The position numbers and the translations under genes are program-made. The notes beneath the pieces were generated by a model. That model saw only the letters and a list, made by a program, of their open reading frames with translations, did no database searches and had not been told where the DNA came from. From contig NZ_LT607755.1 of assembly GCF_900090275.1 (NCBI RefSeq), positions 3,410,001-3,474,000 of the forward strand: DNA of 64,000 bases. Direction: 5' to 3'. The DNA comes from Micromonospora zamorensis (GTDB lineage: Bacteria > Actinomycetota > Actinomycetes > Mycobacteriales > Micromonosporaceae). Below are positions 9,331 to 18,716 of this stretch, one piece after another. Positions within the stretch are counted from its first letter, which is position 1; each line of letters opens with the position of its first letter.

Positions 9331-10115
9331 GGATAGGCCTCCTCGACGGCGGCGCCGAGGTAGGCGTCCGTCACCGCCGGGTCGTCGCGGATCTCGTCGG
9401 GGGTGCCGGCGGCGATCACCCGGCCGAAGTCGAGCACCACGAGCTCGTCGCAGACCGCCATCACCAGGTCCATGTGGTGCTCGACCAGCAGCACCGCACA
9501 GGGGTTGTCGTCGCGCCGGGGCAGCTGTCGGACCAGCTCGGCCAGCTCGGCGATGTCGTCGGCACCGAGGCCACCGGCGGGTTCGTCGAGCAGCAGCAGC
9601 CGGGGTCGCGCGGCGAGCGCACGGGCCAGGGCGACCCGCTGACGTACGGCGAAGGGCAGTGTGGTCGGTGCGGCCTCGGCGTGCCCGGCGATCCCCAGGT
9701 CGTCGAGGATGTCCAGGGCGTCGCGGCGCAGTCGGCGCTCGTCGCGGTCGCTGGCCGGCAGCCCGAGCAGCGCCGGAACGAAGCCCGCCCGGGCGGTGTG
9801 GGAGGCGCCGGTCATCACGTTCTCCAGCACGGTCAGACCGGCGAAGAGCCCGGTCCCCTGGAGGGTTCGGGCGATGCCGAGCCGGGTCAGCCGGTGCGGC
9901 CGTGGCCGCAGCGGTCGACCGTCGAGGGTGAGCGAACCCGTCTCCGGTGCGACGAAGCCGCAGATCACGTTGAACAAGGTGGTCTTGCCGGCGCCGTTGG
10001 GCCCGATGACGCCCACCACCCGGTTGGGTGGCACGCGCAGTGAGACGTCGTCGAGGGCGGTGAGGCCGCCGAAACGGACGCCGATGTGGTGCAGTTCGAG
10101 GCCGCGCTCCATCAC
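9327..10115 (-). CDS. livG: ABC transporter ATP-binding protein LivG
   Basis: 262 residues. Walker A reads GPNGAGKT, Walker B LLLLDEPAGGL, and the helical insertion includes the LivG-typical RTLQGTGLFAGLTVLENVM, with GTG where many LivG proteins have N-x-R-x-F. The ABC signature is poor: TLPFAVRQRVALARAL replaces the canonical LSxGxQ, a real departure in this copy. The start is GTG 10115 or the next codon, ATG 10112; AGAGGG lies 7 bases before the ATG. It is the first gene of the importer operon, with an operator-like palindrome about 30 bases upstream. Confidence 0.87.
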   Translation of the reverse strand: MMERGLELHHIGVRFGGLTALDDVSLRVPPNRVVGVIGPNGAGKTTLFNVICGFVAPETGSLTLDGRPLRPRPHRLTRLGIARTLQGTGLFAGLTVLENVMTGASHTARAGFVPALLGLPASDRDERRLRRDALDILDDLGIAGHAEAAPTTLPFAVRQRVALARALAARPRLLLLDEPAGGLGADDIAELAELVRQLPRRDDNPCAVLLVEHHMDLVMAVCDELVVLDFGRVIAAGTPDEIRDDPAVTDAYLGAAVEEAYP

Positions 10116-10144
10116 CCATCCCTCTGTCGTGGCGGGTGTTTATT

Positions 10145-10159
10145 TACACTCGCAGTGTA
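10145..10159. promoter_or_regulatory. Operator-like palindrome upstream of the ABC importer
   Basis: TACACT, CGC, TACACT inverted as AGTGTA: perfect 6-base arms with a 3-base centre, 30 bases upstream of livG. The form is typical of TetR-family operators. The cognate regulator may be the TetR at 3607-4242, but this is not shown by sequence. Confidence 0.55.
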
Positions 10160-10248
10160 CGTTTCTCGGGTATCGCGTCAAGACCTTCAATACCCGGCCC
10201 CACACGCGGACGGGGCGGTCGCCACCGGCGACCGCCCCGCGACCACGG

Positions 10249-11148
10249 TCAGGCGCTGGGACAGGTGTTGCGGTACTCCTGGATCTGCGAACCGCTCGGG
10301 CCGGGGCACAGGAACTGCTCGTAGCGGGTGTCGTCGTCGACGAACCGCTTCAACCAGGCCACCATCTGCCGGGCGGTCGGCGTGTTCGTCGTCTGCGGGA
10401 AGAAGTGGCTCGCCCCGTTCAGCTCCAGGTACGCCTTCTCGGCCGAGGCCGGGATGCTGTTGTAGAACGGCACCGAGTGCGACGAGACCGGCGCCACGGA
10501 GTCGCTCTCCCCGCCGATGATCAGCGTGGGCACCCGCAGCTCGGACCAGCTCTTGTCCAGGTTCCACGGCGCGAGCGGCACCGCGGCCTGCAACGACGGC
10601 CGGGACGAGGCCGCCTCCAGGCTGCCCCCGCCACCCATGGAGTGACCGGCCACCGCGAGTCGGCTGCTGTCGATCCGGGTACGCACCGAGCTGCGCTGGG
10701 TGAGGTAGTCCAGCGCGGCGAGGAGCTGCCGGCCACGGCTGTCCGGCTGGTCCAGCCGGCTGTTGGTCTCGATGCCGATCACCACGAACCCGTGCGAGGC
10801 GATCCGCGGTCCGAGCCAGCTGATGCTGGACCAGGAGGCGGTGTAGCCGGGCGAGATGGCGATGGCGCCGAAGGTGCCCTCGCTGGTGCTGGTCGGGTAG
10901 TAGATGACGCCGCCGCCGAAGCCGGTGACGCTGAGCGAGGACACGCTCTGTGAGGCCGTGGCGAACGGACCGCGACTGGCCTCCAGGATCGCGGTGGTCG
11001 GGGCGGGGCCCCGCTCGTACGGGCCCGCGGCCTGGGCGGCGCCGGACGATCCGGCCAGGACGCCGCCGGCGGCCAGGACGGCTGCCAGCGCGAACCGGGT
11101 CGCGCGGGCGGCGACGGAACGGGGACGGGTGGTGGTTGGTGACGACAC
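10249..11148 (-). CDS. Secreted cutinase / polyester hydrolase-like alpha/beta hydrolase
   Basis: 299 residues from the GTG at 11148, which has GGGAG 8 bases upstream; a GTG at 11157 would overlap that site. A signal peptide ends near GAAQAA. The mature part closely resembles actinobacterial cutinases of the Thermobifida Cut2/leaf-compost cutinase group. The triad is Ser170 in GHSMGGGG, Asp216 in GESDSVAP and His248 in ASHFFP. The oxyanion Tyr is in GYTA, the stacking Trp in APWNLDK, and a C-terminal disulfide pair is likely (QFLCPGP and RNTCPSA). Family members hydrolyse cutin, triglycerides and sometimes PET. The residue after the Trp is Asn where the best-known thermophilic enzymes have His. 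It is divergent from katE. Confidence 0.9.
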   Translation of the reverse strand: MSSPTTTRPRSVAARATRFALAAVLAAGGVLAGSSGAAQAAGPYERGPAPTTAILEASRGPFATASQSVSSLSVTGFGGGVIYYPTSTSEGTFGAIAISPGYTASWSSISWLGPRIASHGFVVIGIETNSRLDQPDSRGRQLLAALDYLTQRSSVRTRIDSSRLAVAGHSMGGGGSLEAASSRPSLQAAVPLAPWNLDKSWSELRVPTLIIGGESDSVAPVSSHSVPFYNSIPASAEKAYLELNGASHFFPQTTNTPTARQMVAWLKRFVDDDTRYEQFLCPGPSGSQIQEYRNTCPSA

Positions 11149-11331
11149 GTCGGGCACTCCCTAGAGTCGAGGGATATCGACGTGCGTCAGTTTTGGCTTC
11201 TCCGCCCATCCACGCATCGGTGAAATCACCAGTCCCGGTGACGGATGCCGCATCCAGTTGTGTTTCGACCCTCTGACCAGGGGTAGCAGGGCAGACGCCT
11301 GCCCGACACGCACCACGGAGAGGTTCGTTCA

Positions 11332-13593
11332 GTGGATTCAAGCAAGCCCGCCGAGGCGGTCAAGAACGTTGTGAAGAGCGCCTCAGAAAAGATCGCCGAC
11401 GCCCTGTCCCCCGATGTTCCCGGCGCACCGGGCAGCGGGACGCCCACCGTCGAGGAGCCGACGACACCGCACGACCCGCTGCCGCCGAAGCCGGAGCAGG
11501 GGGCGCCGCAGACGCGTACGCCGACCGGCGCCGAGACCGGCGCTCCGGCGATCGCGAACGGTCAGCAGGGCGCCTACCTCACGACCGCGAACGGGGCGCG
11601 GCTGCGCGACACCGATCACTCGCTCAAGGCCGGCCCGCGTGGCCCGGTGCTGCTCCAGGACCACCACCTGCGCGAGAAGATCATGCATTTCGACCACGAG
11701 CGCATCCCGGAGCGCGTGGTGCACGCCAGGGGCGCCGGTGCACACGGGGTGTTCACCGCGTACGGCACCGCCGAGGCGGTCACCAGGGCCGGCTTCCTCA
11801 AGAAGGGGCGCGAGACCGAGGTCTTCGTCCGGTTCTCCACGGTGCTCGGCTCGCGGGGATCGGCCGACACGGTCCGCGACACCCGTGGCTTCGCCACGAA
11901 GTTCTACACCGACGAGGGCACCTTCGACCTGGTCGGCAACAACATGCCGGTCTTCTTCATCCAGGACGCGATCAAGTTCCCGGACATCATCCACGCGGCC
12001 AAGCCGCACCCGGACCGGGAGATCCCGCAGGCGCAGAGCGCCCACGACACATTCTGGGACTTCGTGTCGCTGCACACCGAGGCGCAGCACCACACCATCT
12101 GGAACATGTCCGACCGAGGCATTCCGCGTTCGTACCGGACGATGGAAGGCTTCGGCGTGCACACCTTCCGCCTGGTCAACGAGGCCGGCGAGACGGTGCT
12201 GGCCAAGTTCCACTGGAAGCCCAAGCTGGGCGTGCACTCCCTGACCTGGGAGGAGGCACAGATGCTGAACGGCATCGACCCGGACTTCCACCGGCGCGAC
12301 CTCTACGACGCCATCGAGGCCGGCGCGTACCCCGAGTGGGAGCTCGGCATCCAGGTCTTTCCCGACACCGAGGAGGAGACCTTCGCCGGCATCGACCTGC
12401 TGGACCCGACGAAGATCGTGCCGGAGGAGCTGGCGGAGGTGCAGCCGATCGGCCGGCTGGTGCTCAACCGGACGCCGACGAACTTCTTCGCCGAGACCGA
12501 GCAGGTCGCCTTCCACCTGGGTCACCTGCCGCCGGGCATCGACGTCACGAACGACCCGCTGCTGCAGGGCCGACTCTTCTCGTACCTCGACACGCAGCTG
12601 ACCCGCCTCGGCGGGCCCAACTTCACGCAGATCCCGATCAACCGCCCGCACGCGGCCGTCAATGACATGCTGCGCGACGGTTTCCACCAGCAAGCCGTGC
12701 ACGCGGGCGTCGCCCCGTACCGGCCGAACTCGCTCGACGGCGGTAACCCGTTCCCCGCGGGGGACGCCGAGAACGCGTTCGTCGACGTGCCGGTCACGGT
12801 GGCCCAGGCGCCGAAGGTACGCGCGAACCCGGCCTCGTTCGACGACCACTACAGCCAGGTACGCCTGTTCTGGCTGAGCATGTCGCCGGTCGAGAAGGAG
12901 CACATCATCCGGGCGTACACCTTCGAGCTGGGCAAGTGCTACCACCAGGCGATCAAGGAGCGCCAGCTGCAGAGCCTCGCCAACATCGACCCGGTGTTGT
13001 GCGAGCAGGTCGCCACCGGTCTGGGCCTGCCCGCCCCACAGCCCACAGCGCCGCTGGCCGATGTCGCGCCCAGCCCGGCGCTGTCGCAGGTCGGCCGGGA
13101 GTGGCCGGCGGACGGGCGGATGGTCGGGATCGTGGTCGACCCCGACGGTGACCTGGACGGCGTCGCCGAGGTGCGCCAGGCCGTGTTCGACGCCGGCATG
13201 GTGCCGCTGCTGATCGCCCCGCACGGCGGCATGGTCGGCGGCATGCCGGTCCAGCGCACCTTCGCCACCGGCCGGTCGGTCGAGTTCGACGCGGTCCTGC
13301 TGGCGGGAGCGCCAGCACCCGCGCCGGATGCCATCCCGGCCCGTGACGACAAGGCGGGCAGGCCGGGCCCGGCGGCCGTGGACCCCCGCGTGCTGCTCCT
13401 CGTCGAGGAGTGCTGGCGGCACGCCAAGGCGATCGGCGCCTGGGGCGCCGGCGTCACCGTGCTGGAGCAGGCCGGGGTGGCCGGCACCCCCGGCATCGTG
13501 GCGGCGGGCTCCGGCGCCGAGGCCCTGACGGCGGTGCAGCAGTTGATGGCCGCACACCGGGTGTGGGAACGGTTCCCGGCCTCGGTCTCCTGA
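11332..13593 (+). CDS. katE: Large-subunit catalase (HPII/KatE type) with C-terminal DJ-1-like domain
   Basis: 753 residues, the length of large-subunit monofunctional catalases. After a low-complexity Pro-rich N-terminus come the haem catalase core and a C-terminal flavodoxin/DJ-1-like domain (starting near [16 protein letters not shown]). The distal His is residue 131 (ERVVHARG), Asn 203/204 lies in [10 protein letters not shown], and the proximal haem-ligand Tyr is about residue 418 (LFSYLDTQ). It converts hydrogen peroxide to water and oxygen in the cytoplasm. The GTG start has GGAGAGG 8 bases upstream. A strong hairpin follows the stop, so it is monocistronic. Confidence 0.95.
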   Translation: MDSSKPAEAVKNVVKSASEKIADALSPDVPGAPGSGTPTVEEPTTPHDPLPPKPEQGAPQTRTPTGAETGAPAIANGQQGAYLTTANGARLRDTDHSLKAGPRGPVLLQDHHLREKIMHFDHERIPERVVHARGAGAHGVFTAYGTAEAVTRAGFLKKGRETEVFVRFSTVLGSRGSADTVRDTRGFATKFYTDEGTFDLVGNNMPVFFIQDAIKFPDIIHAAKPHPDREIPQAQSAHDTFWDFVSLHTEAQHHTIWNMSDRGIPRSYRTMEGFGVHTFRLVNEAGETVLAKFHWKPKLGVHSLTWEEAQMLNGIDPDFHRRDLYDAIEAGAYPEWELGIQVFPDTEEETFAGIDLLDPTKIVPEELAEVQPIGRLVLNRTPTNFFAETEQVAFHLGHLPPGIDVTNDPLLQGRLFSYLDTQLTRLGGPNFTQIPINRPHAAVNDMLRDGFHQQAVHAGVAPYRPNSLDGGNPFPAGDAENAFVDVPVTVAQAPKVRANPASFDDHYSQVRLFWLSMSPVEKEHIIRAYTFELGKCYHQAIKERQLQSLANIDPVLCEQVATGLGLPAPQPTAPLADVAPSPALSQVGREWPADGRMVGIVVDPDGDLDGVAEVRQAVFDAGMVPLLIAPHGGMVGGMPVQRTFATGRSVEFDAVLLAGAPAPAPDAIPARDDKAGRPGPAAVDPRVLLLVEECWRHAKAIGAWGAGVTVLEQAGVAGTPGIVAAGSGAEALTAVQQLMAAHRVWERFPASVS

Positions 13594-13624
13594 CCCGTCA
13601 CCGAGTCGCCTGACCGATCATCGG

Positions 13625-13662
13625 CGAGGGCTGTCCTCCGCAGTACGGGAGGACAGCCCTCG
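13625..13662 (+). terminator. Terminator hairpin after katE
   Basis: CGAGGGCTGTCCTCC (13625-13639) pairs perfectly with GGAGGACAGCCCTCG (13648-13662) around an 8-base loop, 32 bases after the katE stop. It also sits at the 3' end of the minus-strand lectin fragment and may act in both directions. Confidence 0.8.
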
Positions 13663-13669
13663 TCCGTGC

Positions 13670-13900
13670 TCAGGCTGCGTCGCTGGACGCTCCGAGCACG
13701 TCCAGGCAGCGTCCGCCCAGCTGCACACTCCCGTCCGGCTTCATCGTCCAGAGCTGGTTGCGGGCCCGGTCGTCCCGGCAGTCCGCGAGCTGGCCGGCCC
13801 GGACGGTGTCGGCCGTCGTTTCCACAGTGGCGCCGTCGGGTGAGAGCACGGTCGGCTCCACCGTGGGCGGTGGTCGGATGCTGGCAGGCCGTGGTGCCAT
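13670..13900 (-). pseudogene. Remnant of a ricin-type beta-trefoil lectin domain
   Basis: A 76-codon frame whose C-terminal half looks like part of a ricin-B/CBM13 lectin: a QxW-type block RARNQLWTMKPDGSVQL followed by GRCLDVLGASSD, that is, the end of one trefoil repeat and the start of the next. A complete domain needs three such repeats of about 40 residues, so at most one is present, and the frame stops immediately after the second half-repeat. The N-terminal half is Pro/Thr-rich without a signal peptide. The simplest reading is a truncated secreted glycosidase or lectin gene. A small functional protein cannot be excluded. Confidence 0.45.
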
Positions 13901-13995
13901 CCGACAGATACCACCCTGAAACTACCTCAATCGTCATCAGACACAGGTGGACGCCAGCTTCCGATTGACCCGCCGGACTACGTCGTTTCAGGTGC

Positions 13996-14024
13996 TTGAC
14001 GTGTCAATTTTCCGCCGGTAGTTT
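13996..14024 (+). promoter_or_regulatory. Sigma70-like promoter of the small secreted protein
   Basis: TTGACG (13996-14001), 17-base spacer, TAGTTT (14019-14024), in an AT-rich stretch unusual for this window. The -35 box is part of a perfect palindrome TTGACGTGTCAA (13996-14007), a possible operator. Predicted transcription start is near 14031, about 33 bases before the GTG start. Confidence 0.65.
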
Positions 14025-14064
14025 AAATTCGCATTTACAAGCATCTATCTGAAGCAGGTGAACC

Positions 14065-14457
14065 GTGCTGTTGAAATCCATCGCCATCGCCATCGCCGCG
14101 TCCGTCGCAGGCGTGCTGGCCGCCGCCCCCACCGCCTCGGCGGCAGCACCCGGAGTGTCGATACAAGGCTGGGGGTCCGGGAACTGCCCGCAGGGCATGC
14201 TCTGCATCTGGCCCAACTGGAATCACCCGCCGCAGGGTCCCGTGGAGACGCCGTCTCTGACGACCAACAGCGAGTGGACCGGCAGCATCCAGGGATTCAA
14301 CTTCTACAACGGCACAGGCCGCGACGCCGTAATATCCGGGTTCACTTTCGGCTCGTCGATTCCCTTCAAAAGCTGCGCTCCTGCCGGCGGGACCGGGGGC
14401 GACCTGTATATACCGGTCAACGTGACGAAGGTGACCTGGCAGCTGACCCCCTGCTGA
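14065..14457 (+). CDS. Small secreted protein, peptidase inhibitor I36-like
   Basis: 130 residues starting at GTG 14065 with a short GCAGGTG element upstream. A clear signal peptide (MLLKSIAIAIAASVAGVL, cleavage near ASAAA) is followed by about 100 residues with four Cys. The mature start NCPQGMLCIW resembles the CPxGxxCxW opening of actinobacterial peptidase inhibitor family I36 (SMPI-like) proteins, which form beta-gamma-crystallin-like folds. The rest does not match strongly enough to name a target protease. It has its own promoter and terminator, so it is a single-gene unit. Other possibilities are a small secreted antimicrobial or wall-binding protein. Confidence 0.72.
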   Translation: MLLKSIAIAIAASVAGVLAAAPTASAAAPGVSIQGWGSGNCPQGMLCIWPNWNHPPQGPVETPSLTTNSEWTGSIQGFNFYNGTGRDAVISGFTFGSSIPFKSCAPAGGTGGDLYIPVNVTKVTWQLTPC

Positions 14458-14462
14458 TCCTC

Positions 14463-14502
14463 CACTGGGCCTTTCCGAGTACGGACTTGGAAAGGCTCAG
14501 TG
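14463..14502 (+). terminator. Terminator hairpin after the small secreted protein
   Basis: CACTGGGCCTTTCC (14463-14476) pairs with GGAAAGGCTCAGTG (14489-14502), with one G-U pair, around a 12-base loop. It lies 5 bases after the stop codon and between convergent genes. Confidence 0.7.
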
Positions 14503-14531
14503 AGCCGACCGCGTGACGGACGCAGCCGCGC

Positions 14532-15416
14532 CTACGCGTCCGAGATGGCAGTGAGTGCCGTGTCGAGTGCCTGGTCCGCCGGGACCTGCACATCGGGGAC
14601 CACTCCGACGCCTTCCCAGTTGGTGCCGGTGACGCTGTTGATGGTCCGGGCGGTCGGCACGGTCACGAGGATGTGTTCGGTGACCGCGTGGCGGGCCGTC
14701 GGATGCGCGCCGCCACGTGTCGTCTCACCGACGACGACGCTCCGGCCGTGCGCCTGCAGCGTGTACGCCACGTCCTCGCCCCCGGAGAACGTGATCGCGC
14801 TGGTGAGCACGTAGACCGGGCGGTCCGTGTAGCGCGGCGCGGGAAGGTGCGCGGTCGTCCAGAACTGGCGGGTGGCGCCGGTGGACCGCTCGTAGAAGTC
14901 GTTGAGGTGCACCTGATCGTCGGGGAAGAAGTAGCTGCACCACATCGCGGCTCCCTCGGGTGCTCCACCGGCGCATGCGCGCAGGTCCAGGATGAGCGCG
15001 GAGCTGAGGGCGACCAGTCGCATGGCCGCGCCGATCGCCTCGGCGCCTTCGTTGGCGTACGCGATGCGCCGCACGTCGATGAGCCCGACGTTCCCGTCCA
15101 GGTGCTCGACCCGGCGGATGCCCTGGTTCTCCGCCCGGAGCAGTGCGAGGAAGGCGGCCCGTCCTCCGTCCTCGTCCGCTGGATCCAGCGACTGCGGCTG
15201 GTCGGACCACAGCAACCGCAGATGCTTGTCCGGGCACGCCTCTTGAAGGTGAGCGGTCACCGTCTCGCAGAGCGTCGGCCCATCCAGGCCGTCGTACTCG
15301 CCCGCCGCGAGACGGCGCCGGATCGCGGCGTCGATGTCCACGACCTTCGCAGGAAAGACGTACCCTGCCTCGATCCGATCCAGGGCCTGTCCGATGATCT
15401 GTTCGTTGGTGAGCAC
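14532..15416 (-). CDS. S41-family (tail-specific/IRBP-like) peptidase
   Basis: 294 residues. The C-terminal half has the S41 catalytic block VLTSAITFSGGEDVAYTLQA, where the Ser in TFSGGE is the nucleophile, preceded by the substrate-binding LILDLRACAGG. There is no PDZ domain and no signal peptide, so this is the short cytoplasmic IRBP-like form rather than a CtpA exported protease. The N-terminal helical domain (NEQIIGQALDRIEAGYVFP) is typical of that group. It is convergent with the small secreted protein. The start is a GTG with no clear ribosome-binding site. Confidence 0.82.
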   Translation of the reverse strand: MLTNEQIIGQALDRIEAGYVFPAKVVDIDAAIRRRLAAGEYDGLDGPTLCETVTAHLQEACPDKHLRLLWSDQPQSLDPADEDGGRAAFLALLRAENQGIRRVEHLDGNVGLIDVRRIAYANEGAEAIGAAMRLVALSSALILDLRACAGGAPEGAAMWCSYFFPDDQVHLNDFYERSTGATRQFWTTAHLPAPRYTDRPVYVLTSAITFSGGEDVAYTLQAHGRSVVVGETTRGGAHPTARHAVTEHILVTVPTARTINSVTGTNWEGVGVVPDVQVPADQALDTALTAISDA

Positions 15417-15473
15417 GGCGGGCCACGGTAGACCGTGGACAGCCGCACGACCACCGAATTTCGCGCAGCGGGA

Positions 15474-16346
15474 TCAGCCGATGTCGGCCAACCGTGGCAG
15501 CACCTCGTCGCCGAGCCGCTGGGCGAACTCCACCGGGTGCCGATCCGGCGTGACCTGCACCTCGGTGACCCCGAGCGCGGCGTAGGCGGACACCTCGGCC
15601 AGGAACCCGTCGGTGTCGTCCAGTGGCGACCGGTCGGCGACCACCGTCTTCTCGATGGTGTCGTAGTCGCGGCCCTCGGTGGCGCAGTGCCCGCGCAGGA
15701 CATCCAGTTTGCGCGCGACGTCGTCGGTGCCGCCGCGACCGAAGAGGTTGCAGGCGTCGGCGTACCGGGCCACCAGCAGGAGGGTCTTCTTCTCGCCCCC
15801 ACCACCGATCATGATGGGCGGGTGCGGTCGGCTCAACGGCTGCGGTGAGTTGATGGTCTCGGCGAGCTGGTAGTGCTGTCCGTTGAACGGGCCGTCGTCG
15901 GCGCTCCACATCTGCAGGCAGATGCGCAGCGTCTCCTCCAGCCGCTCGAACCGCTCGGCCACCGGAACGACCGGCACGCCCAGCCCGAGCTGCTCCCGCT
16001 CGTACCAGGACGCGCCGATGCCGAGGCGGGCCCGGCCACCGGACAGCACGTCGAGGGTCGACACGGTCTTGGCGAGCAACCCCGGGTAGCGGTACATCAC
16101 ACCGGTGACCAGCACACCCAGCGTCATCCGCTGCGTCTTCGCCGCGACGTAGCCCAGCGTGGTGTACGCCTCCAGCATCGGCTCCTCGGCCGCGAACACC
16201 GCGTCCATCTGGAAGAAGTGGTCCATCACCGTGAACGACGCGACACCGGCCTGCTCGGCGGTGGTCGCCGCCTCCGCCAGGGTGGGTGCGATCGCGGCCG
16301 GGTCGGCCGGAGTGGAGTAGTTCCAGTAGTGCAGCCCGAGCTTCAT
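15474..16346 (-). CDS. LLM-class F420-dependent oxidoreductase
   Basis: 290 residues from ATG 16346, chosen because GGAGGTG lies directly upstream; a longer frame to 16394 has no such site. The protein begins MKLGLHYWNYSTP and shows luciferase-like TIM-barrel features: VMDHFFQM, LGVLVTGVMYRYPGLLAKTVSTLD, LGIGASWYEREQ and PHPPIMIGGGGEKKTL. Family members in actinobacteria usually bind coenzyme F420 and reduce or oxidise small organic substrates. The actual substrate is unknown. It is divergent from the acyltransferase operon. Confidence 0.87.
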   Translation of the reverse strand: MKLGLHYWNYSTPADPAAIAPTLAEAATTAEQAGVASFTVMDHFFQMDAVFAAEEPMLEAYTTLGYVAAKTQRMTLGVLVTGVMYRYPGLLAKTVSTLDVLSGGRARLGIGASWYEREQLGLGVPVVPVAERFERLEETLRICLQMWSADDGPFNGQHYQLAETINSPQPLSRPHPPIMIGGGGEKKTLLLVARYADACNLFGRGGTDDVARKLDVLRGHCATEGRDYDTIEKTVVADRSPLDDTDGFLAEVSAYAALGVTEVQVTPDRHPVEFAQRLGDEVLPRLADIG

Positions 16347-16497
16347 GTTCGGCACCTCCGCAACGAGCCTAGTGCTCCTCGGCGTCACCGGCATGCGGCT
16401 CGGCGGGACCCCGCCGACCCGCCCCGCGCGACGTCCATTACCGGTTCATGACAATTCGTGGATCACCTGCGGATATCCGGCTGGCAGCTTCTGATGG

Positions 16498-17577
16498 GTG
16501 ATCCAACAGCTGTCTCCCACCAATCCCAGGCCCGCGGGACTGTCACAGCGGGCGGAGTGGGCCGACGCCGCGAAGGGCGCCTGCATCATTCTCGTCGTCC
16601 TGTGGCACGTCGTCGTCAAGGACTACCTGCAGATCGACTGGCACATCGGCGTACCGGTGCCGGGCCTGTGGGGCACGTTGGGTGAGCAGTTCCTGCCGCT
16701 GCGGATGCCGTTGTTCTTCACCATCTCCGGCGTCTTCGCGGCGAACGCCGCCCAGCGGCCCTGGCGGGTCGTCGCCCGCAGCCGGATCGCCGGGTTCCTC
16801 TACCTGTACGCCGTCTGGCTGCTGATCCACACCGCCATCCTCACCGCTGCCCCGCAGCTGCCGACCGACCGCGCCACCTCCGCCCTCGGCCTGCTGGAGC
16901 AGCTCACCATCACGCCGTCCAACCTCTGGTATCTGTACGCCCTGGCGGTGTACTTCACGATCGCCAAGGTGACCCGCCGGGCGCCCCGGGCGCTGGTGCT
17001 CGTACCCGCCGCCCTGCTGTCCGCCGTCGCCGCCGCCGGCCTCCTCGACACCCCGGGCAACCGCGCCGGTCTCTACCAGAACCTGGTCTTCTTCCTGGCC
17101 GGCCTGTACCTGCGGCCGCAGATCCAGCAGTGGGCCGCCACCGCCAGCCGGCGTCGCCTCGCGCTGACCTCCGGCGCCTATGTCCTCGCGCTCGTCGCGA
17201 TGGCGGTGGCCGGCGCCCAGCAGTGGTTCGGCGTATGGACGGCCGTCTCGGTGGTGGCGGTCGCCTTCGGTGTGACCGCCGCCGCCCGACTGGCTCACTG
17301 GCCGGCCATCAGCAGACCGCTGGCTAGGCTCGGCCGCATCACCCTGCCGATCTACGTCGTCCACATGCCGGTTCTGGCCGTACTGCACCGGCTGTTGCTC
17401 GTACCGGTTTCCGGCCTGGGTGGGTCCGCTCAGGGCCTGATCGTGCTCGGATATCCGATTCTGCTGACCGGTCTGGTGATCGGCCTGAGCCTGGCCGTCC
17501 ACCGCGGGCTCCTGGCGCTTCGCGCGGGGTGGCTGTTCGCGCTCCCCGGGCCGCGACGGGTGGAGGCGGCCGGATGA
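16498..17577 (+). CDS. Acyltransferase-3 family membrane protein (VanT N-domain-like)
   Basis: 359 residues with about ten hydrophobic segments. The family signature is clear: KGACIILVVLWHVV near residue 26 with the conserved His, and RMPLFFTISGVFAA near residue 74. Family members O-acylate sugars or wall polymers, but the same fold forms the membrane half of the VanT serine/alanine racemases of enterococci. Here it is followed, with a four-base ATGA overlap, by a racemase gene and then a D-Ala-D-Ala-type ligase, so a VanT-like role beside the racemase is attractive. The start is GTG 16498; the ribosome-binding site is weak. Confidence 0.85.
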   Translation: MIQQLSPTNPRPAGLSQRAEWADAAKGACIILVVLWHVVVKDYLQIDWHIGVPVPGLWGTLGEQFLPLRMPLFFTISGVFAANAAQRPWRVVARSRIAGFLYLYAVWLLIHTAILTAAPQLPTDRATSALGLLEQLTITPSNLWYLYALAVYFTIAKVTRRAPRALVLVPAALLSAVAAAGLLDTPGNRAGLYQNLVFFLAGLYLRPQIQQWAATASRRRLALTSGAYVLALVAMAVAGAQQWFGVWTAVSVVAVAFGVTAAARLAHWPAISRPLARLGRITLPIYVVHMPVLAVLHRLLLVPVSGLGGSAQGLIVLGYPILLTGLVIGLSLAVHRGLLALRAGWLFALPGPRRVEAAG

Positions 17578-18716
17578 GCGCCCTGGCCGAGGCGCTGGTC
17601 GACCTGGACGCGGTCGCCAGCAACGTGCGGGCCATCACGTCGGTCACCGGCACCAGCCTGATGGCGGTGGTGAAGGCGGACGGGTTCGGTCACGGCGCGG
17701 TGCGGGTGGCCCGTGCCGCGCTCCGCGCCGGCGCCACCTGGCTTGGGGTGACCTCGGTGACCGAGGCGCTGGCCCTGCGCGACGCGGGTGTGACAGCACC
17801 CACGTTGAGCTGGCTGCACGGGCCGAACGACGACTTCGGTACCTTGATCAAGAGTGGTGTCGACGTCGGTGTGTCGACGACGACGCACCTGCACGCCGTC
17901 GCCGACGCGGTCCACCTGCTCGGCGTGCCGGCGATGGTGCAGCTCAAGGCGGACACCGGCCTGTCCCGCAACGGAGCCGCCGGGGACGACTGGCCCGAGT
18001 TGGTCGCCTGGGCTCGCAAGTACGAACGGGAGGGCGGGATCCGGGTGCGCGGCGTGTGGTCCCACCTGGTCGACGCGGACCTGCCCGGCGCCCCCGAGTT
18101 GAGCCGACAGGTGGCGACCTTCGAGGAGGCCCTGCGGATCGCGCGGTCGGCCGGTCTCGACCCCGATCTCGTCCACCTGGCCAACTCGGCGGCCGCGCTG
18201 TCGGCGCCCCGGACCCGCTTCGACCTCTGCCGGATCGGGATCGCGCTGTACGGAGTCGACCCGTTCGGCGCCACCGGCCCGGGCGAGTTCGGCCTGCACG
18301 CCGCGATGACCCTGCGCACGAACGTGATCAACGTCAAGCGGGTGCCCGCCGGCACGGGCGTCTCCTACGGGCCGGAACACGTGACCGGGGCGCCCACCAC
18401 GCTGGCGCTGCTGCCGCTCGGCTACGCCGACGGGCTGCCCCGGGCCGCCGGGGGCCGCGCCGAGGTGTGGCTCGGCGGCCGGCGGTGCCCGATCGTCGGG
18501 CGCATCGCCATGGACCAGTGCGTGGTCGACGTCGGGGACCTTCCGGTGGCGATCGGCGACCCGGTCGTGGTGTTCGGTCCCGCCGAGGGTGACCAGAGCC
18601 CACCGACGGTCGTCGAGTGGGCCCGCTGGGCGGGCACCAACCCGCACGAGATCTTGACCGGCATCGGGGCCCGGGTGGCCCGCGACCACCTCCACGGAAG
18701 GGCACGGACCTCATGA
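17574..18716 (+). CDS. alr: Alanine racemase (PLP, fold III)
   Basis: 380 residues from ATG 17574, overlapping the acyltransferase stop. The PLP lysine is Lys34 in VVKADGFGHG and the opposite catalytic base is Tyr265 in GVSYGPE. RIGIALYGVDP and LPLGYADGLPR are further family blocks. It interconverts L- and D-Ala; VanT-type relatives also racemise serine, and that cannot be excluded here. It feeds the downstream ligase gene, which it overlaps by four bases. It may be a second copy in addition to a housekeeping enzyme elsewhere in the genome. Confidence 0.92.
   Translation: MSALAEALVDLDAVASNVRAITSVTGTSLMAVVKADGFGHGAVRVARAALRAGATWLGVTSVTEALALRDAGVTAPTLSWLHGPNDDFGTLIKSGVDVGVSTTTHLHAVADAVHLLGVPAMVQLKADTGLSRNGAAGDDWPELVAWARKYEREGGIRVRGVWSHLVDADLPGAPELSRQVATFEEALRIARSAGLDPDLVHLANSAAALSAPRTRFDLCRIGIALYGVDPFGATGPGEFGLHAAMTLRTNVINVKRVPAGTGVSYGPEHVTGAPTTLALLPLGYADGLPRAAGGRAEVWLGGRRCPIVGRIAMDQCVVDVGDLPVAIGDPVVVFGPAEGDQSPPTVVEWARWAGTNPHEILTGIGARVARDHLHGRARTS

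Noticed and set aside
11383..13557. Minus-strand open frame of 724 codons opposite katE
   Set aside because: Antisense shadow of a fully recognisable catalase.
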